64,000 nucleotides of DNA, taken from contig NC_015164.1 in NCBI RefSeq assembly GCF_000190575.1, positions 1,488,001-1,552,000 on the forward strand, read 5' to 3'. The notes below the pieces were generated by a model. The model searched no databases. It was not told the DNA's origin and was given only the letters and a program-made list of their open reading frames with translations. The DNA comes from Phocaeicola salanitronis DSM 18170. Its GTDB lineage: Bacteria > Bacteroidota > Bacteroidia > Bacteroidales > Bacteroidaceae. Below are positions 61,331 through 64,000 of the stretch, one piece after another. Each line of letters starts with the position of its first letter. The stretch's first letter is position 1. The position numbers were made by a program, and so were the translations under genes.

Positions 61331-62800
61331 ATGGAGAATAAATTTATATTGAAAAACGGAAGCGGCTCGCTCAGTTGCAAGGGCTGCGGAAAACAAGATA
61401 ACAAGCTGAACACCTACGACTGGCTGGCAGATGTGCCGGGCAATGCCGAAATGGAAGATATGGTGGAAGTGCAGTTCAAAAACACCCGAAAAGGATATTA
61501 CAAGAACAGCAACCACCTGAAATTGGAAAAAGGAGACATCGTAGCGGTAGAAGCCAGTCCGGGACACGACATCGGAACCGTAACGTTAACCGGACGCCTG
61601 GTACCCCTCCAGATGCGTAAAGCCAACATCAAACCCGATGCCGAAATACGCCGTGTGTACCGGAAAGCCAAAGCCGTTGATATGGAAAAATACCACGAAG
61701 CCAAAAGCCGCGAACACAATACCATGATACGCTCGCGCCAAATCGCCCTGCAATTGGGCTTGCAAATGAAAATCGGTGACGTGGAATACCAAGGAGACGG
61801 GAACAAGGCCATTTTCTATTACATCGCCGATGAACGTGTGGACTTCCGCCAGCTGATTAAGGTACTGGCAGAAGCGTTCCGCGTGCGTATCGAGATGAAA
61901 CAAATCGGGGCACGCCAAGAAGCCGGACGTATCGGAGGGATCGGTCCATGCGGACGGGAATTATGTTGTGCCACGTGGATGACCAACTTCGTTTCGGTAT
62001 CGACCAGTGCCGCACGCTATCAGGACATTTCGCTCAATCCGCAAAAGCTGGCAGGACAATGCGCCAAACTTAAATGTTGCCTCAACTATGAAGTGGATGC
62101 CTACGTGGAATGCCAAAAGCGCCTGCCCAGTAAGGAAATCACACTGGAAACCGCAGATGCCACCTATTATTATTTCAAAGCAGACATTCTGGAAGGAACC
62201 ATCACCTACTCGACCGACAAGAATTTCCTTGCCAATGAAGTGACTATCCCGGCAAAGCGTGCTTTCGAAATCATCAACAAGAACAAGCAAGGAGAAAAAC
62301 CTGCCAAACTTTCTGATGAAGGAAGCACCGATTCAACGAAATCGAAAGACTTGCTGGAGCAGGAAAGCGTAACCCGCTTCGATAAGAGCAAAAACAAGAA
62401 AAAGAAGAAAAAAGGAGGAGAAAACCGGAACAACAATAACCCGGAAGCTCAGGCAAGAAACAATGCCGAGCCCAAATCCAATGCAAACGGGAACGCTACA
62501 TCCACGGCTCCTCAAGCTTCTGCCCAATCCAGCAAAAAGGCTAAGAACAAAGGTGAACGTACAGAGCACAAAGGTAACGAAGCTCAGAAGCAAGCCAATG
62601 CCAAGCTTCCGGTACCTGTATCCAAACAACCGGCATCGAAAAAACTCCCGATGGTAGCAAAAGCAAGCACGCCGAACCCGCCTTCGGGCAAAGCGGAAAA
62701 CAACGGAAACCGGCACAACAACCGAAACCGGAATAACCGGCGCCCGAAAGGAAATGAAGAAGGAGACGCCTCATCGGCCACAAATATAAAGGCCAATTAA
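61331..62800 (+). CDS. PSP1-domain protein (RicT-like) with long basic tail
   Basis: A 489-residue protein. The PSP1 C-terminal domain (about 95-280) contains IGGIGPCGRELCCATWM and AGQCAKLKCCLNYEVDAYVEC, the cysteines that bind an iron-sulphur cluster in RicT. From about 335 on, a low-complexity Lys/Asn/Ala-rich tail (KKKKKKGGENRNNNN .. NNGNRHNNRNRNNRRPKG) probably binds nucleic acid (inference). Start at the ATG at 61331. In Bacteroides it lies before gldH, as here. Confidence 0.92.
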   Translation: MENKFILKNGSGSLSCKGCGKQDNKLNTYDWLADVPGNAEMEDMVEVQFKNTRKGYYKNSNHLKLEKGDIVAVEASPGHDIGTVTLTGRLVPLQMRKANIKPDAEIRRVYRKAKAVDMEKYHEAKSREHNTMIRSRQIALQLGLQMKIGDVEYQGDGNKAIFYYIADERVDFRQLIKVLAEAFRVRIEMKQIGARQEAGRIGGIGPCGRELCCATWMTNFVSVSTSAARYQDISLNPQKLAGQCAKLKCCLNYEVDAYVECQKRLPSKEITLETADATYYYFKADILEGTITYSTDKNFLANEVTIPAKRAFEIINKNKQGEKPAKLSDEGSTDSTKSKDLLEQESVTRFDKSKNKKKKKKGGENRNNNNPEAQARNNAEPKSNANGNATSTAPQASAQSSKKAKNKGERTEHKGNEAQKQANAKLPVPVSKQPASKKLPMVAKASTPNPPSGKAENNGNRHNNRNRNNRRPKGNEEGDASSATNIKAN

Positions 62801-62802
62801 AA

Positions 62803-62930
62803 TTCAGCTTGATGAATGTCCGCATCCAGCCAATTCATCAAGCTGAAAACGAAGATATACTTCATTAGCCATTTCAGTTAACTGCTATAGCACACGAAGA
62901 TAACTGAAATGGCAAAGTAAGTATATCTTC
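62803..62930. repeat. Two long hairpins between ricT and gldH
   Basis: Hairpin 1: TTCAGCTTGATGAAT (62803-62817) pairs exactly with 62833-62847. Hairpin 2 is two-part: GAAGATATACTT (62851-62862) with 62919-62930, and GCCATTTCAGTTA (62868-62880) with 62901-62913. No U-run follows either hairpin. Confidence 0.92.
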
Positions 62931-63020
62931 ATTTGCATGCATACTTCATTGAATGGAATCCGATTGGAAACGAAGAATTTAGAATAACATTACGTGGCTC
63001 TATCAAACAAAGACGAAATC

Positions 63021-63512
63021 ATGAAACGCTTCACTCCCCTTTTCATCATGGCAATGCCCTTCTTCTTAGCCGGATGCGAAAACGATGCAACCGTCTATCA
63101 CCAATACCGCACCGTATCGCCTCAGGGCTGGGAACGGGAAGACACCCTTTCGTTCGTCCTCCCCGACTCAACTTTCACAGAGCATTGCTATCAACTGGAA
63201 ATCGGATTGCGGCATACAGAAAACTATGCCTACCGTGATTTATGGATAGCCATCATCCGTCCTCATTCCGTTCCCCCGGCTTGTGACACCCTCCATCTGG
63301 AACTTGCCGACAGGAAGGGGAAATGGCATGGAGAAGGAAACTCAAGCACTTTGTACCAATTTCATGCCCCTGCCGGGAAAATTACACTTTCGCATGCCGA
63401 CACGTTGGTGCAATTGGTACACCTCATGGCTTCCCCTTGCCTGAAAGGCATTACCGATGCGGGCATCCGTCTATCGCTCACGGGAAGCGTCGATACGCAA
63501 AAAGACAAATAA
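63021..63512 (+). CDS. gldH: GldH lipoprotein
   Basis: A 163-residue protein with a lipobox (LAGC, Cys16). GldH features: VYHQYRTVSPQGWEREDTLSFVLPDS, YRDLWIAIIRPH, DTLHLELADRKGKWHGEG. In Flavobacterium it is needed for gliding; in non-gliding Bacteroides its role is unknown. Its 3' end overlaps rodA tail-to-tail by 42 bp. Confidence 0.9.
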   Translation: MKRFTPLFIMAMPFFLAGCENDATVYHQYRTVSPQGWEREDTLSFVLPDSTFTEHCYQLEIGLRHTENYAYRDLWIAIIRPHSVPPACDTLHLELADRKGKWHGEGNSSTLYQFHAPAGKITLSHADTLVQLVHLMASPCLKGITDAGIRLSLTGSVDTQKDK

Positions 63513-64000
63513 CAAGATAGTGAATCCCCACAACGAAGAGCCGCCATAACTGAAGAAAGGCAAAGGAATGCCGATAACCGGAGTCAAGCCGAGCACCATG
63601 CCGATATTGACAAATAGATGAAAAAAGAAAATGCTCAGCACACTATACCCGTACACCCGCCCGAAACGTGTGGATTGCCGTTCAGCCAAATAAATCAGCC
63701 TCCAGATAAACACGGCAAAAAGGATAATGACCGTCGATGCCCCCACAAATCCCTGTTCCTCGCCTACGGTGCAAAAGATAAAATCGGTATCCTGTTCGGG
63801 CACATATTTCAGCTTGGTTTGCGTACCATTCAGGAAACCTTTCCCCAAGAATCCTCCCGACCCTATGGCAATCTTACTTTGATTGACATTATACCCAGCT
63901 CCCGTAGGGTCGTCTTCCATACCCAGCAAAACCTTAATCCGGACTTGCTGGTGTGCCTCTAATACATTATTGAATACATAATCTGCTGAAAGGAAGAAAC
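63471..64000 (-). CDS. rodA: Rod-shape determining protein RodA (SEDS glycosyltransferase), 5' end outside window
   Basis: The open frame from the window edge to the TAG at 63471 gives the C-terminal 175 residues. SEDS signatures: HQQVRIKVLLGMEDDPTGAGYNVNQSKIAIGSGG, GTQTKLKYVPEQDTDFIFCTVGEEQGF, GLTPVIGIPLPFFSYGGSSL. RodA polymerises peptidoglycan strands during elongation with PBP2. No N-terminus is available. Confidence 0.96.
   Translation of the reverse strand, partial: FFLSADYVFNNVLEAHQQVRIKVLLGMEDDPTGAGYNVNQSKIAIGSGGFLGKGFLNGTQTKLKYVPEQDTDFIFCTVGEEQGFVGASTVIILFAVFIWRLIYLAERQSTRFGRVYGYSVLSIFFFHLFVNIGMVLGLTPVIGIPLPFFSYGGSSLWGFTILLFVFLRIDASRER

Noticed and set aside
63021..63512. gldH as evidence for gliding or type IX secretion
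   Set aside because: GldH is widespread in non-gliding Bacteroidales and no other gld, spr or por gene is in the window.

Overview
The window looks like chromosome of a gut Bacteroidales, most likely Bacteroides or Phocaeicola. The evidence is many upstream regions with the Bacteroides-type promoter (-33 TTTG and -7 TAnnTTTG), an S16 protein with a long Ala/Lys/Glu tail, GldH, an imelysin/di-heme oxidoreductase pair, a TonB-dependent receptor with a carboxypeptidase-regulatory-like N-terminus, PspC/PadR and IS66. The species is an inference.

Layout. 1-7.0 kb (minus strand) holds an edge-truncated cytochrome c synthetase (CcsBA) preceded by a porin / imelysin / di-heme oxidoreductase cluster with a NarL-like double box in front of it. 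7.2-16.2 kb carries AlkD, 4.5S RNA plus tRNA-Thr, a DUF4199 protein, a family 2 glycosyltransferase, a lipoprotein and barrel pair, MntP, ApbE, an OPT transporter and an esterase. 16.2-19.3 kb is a nest of insertions: an older palindromic repeat block, a 192-bp MITE-like element and an intact IS66 element with a perfect 8-bp target duplication. 19.4-29.2 kb is an AT-rich eight-gene minus-strand operon: FHA protein, two Ser/Thr kinases, a PP2C phosphatase, a membrane FHA protein, an FHA-FHA-TM-trypsin-like protease, a secreted WG-repeat protein and a secreted repeat protein. I see this operon as the best candidate for an undescribed system: a complete kinase/phosphatase/phosphothreonine-reader circuit linked through the inner membrane to a protease and two exported proteins.

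29.5-44.4 kb holds rpsP, then a TonB receptor / surface lipoprotein / DNA-RNA endonuclease / endonuclease-exonuclease-phosphatase cluster (a possible nucleic-acid scavenging locus), an SGNH hydrolase, an AlaX-like editing protein whose stop codon was hit by the second MITE copy, a second DNA/RNA endonuclease, a PadR-PspC pair, a GNAT protein and a second EEP protein. 44.6-64 kb is mostly housekeeping: PepD, an OmpH-like lipoprotein, thioredoxin, MltF, uridine kinase, the threonine operon (thrA, an ApgM-type gene, thrC) behind a likely attenuator leader, frr, rsgA, an MFS transporter, metF, holB, ricT, gldH and an edge-truncated rodA.

Many of the intergenic gaps outside the kinase operon contain composite inverted repeats built from a small set of recurring short words (CACAGAG-, CGCAGATT-, GAGACGYCAC-, GCCGGATTTG- and similar). 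They recur across the window and are a striking genome-wide type of signal. All functional calls are from reading the translated sequence and remembered family motifs; no database search was run.
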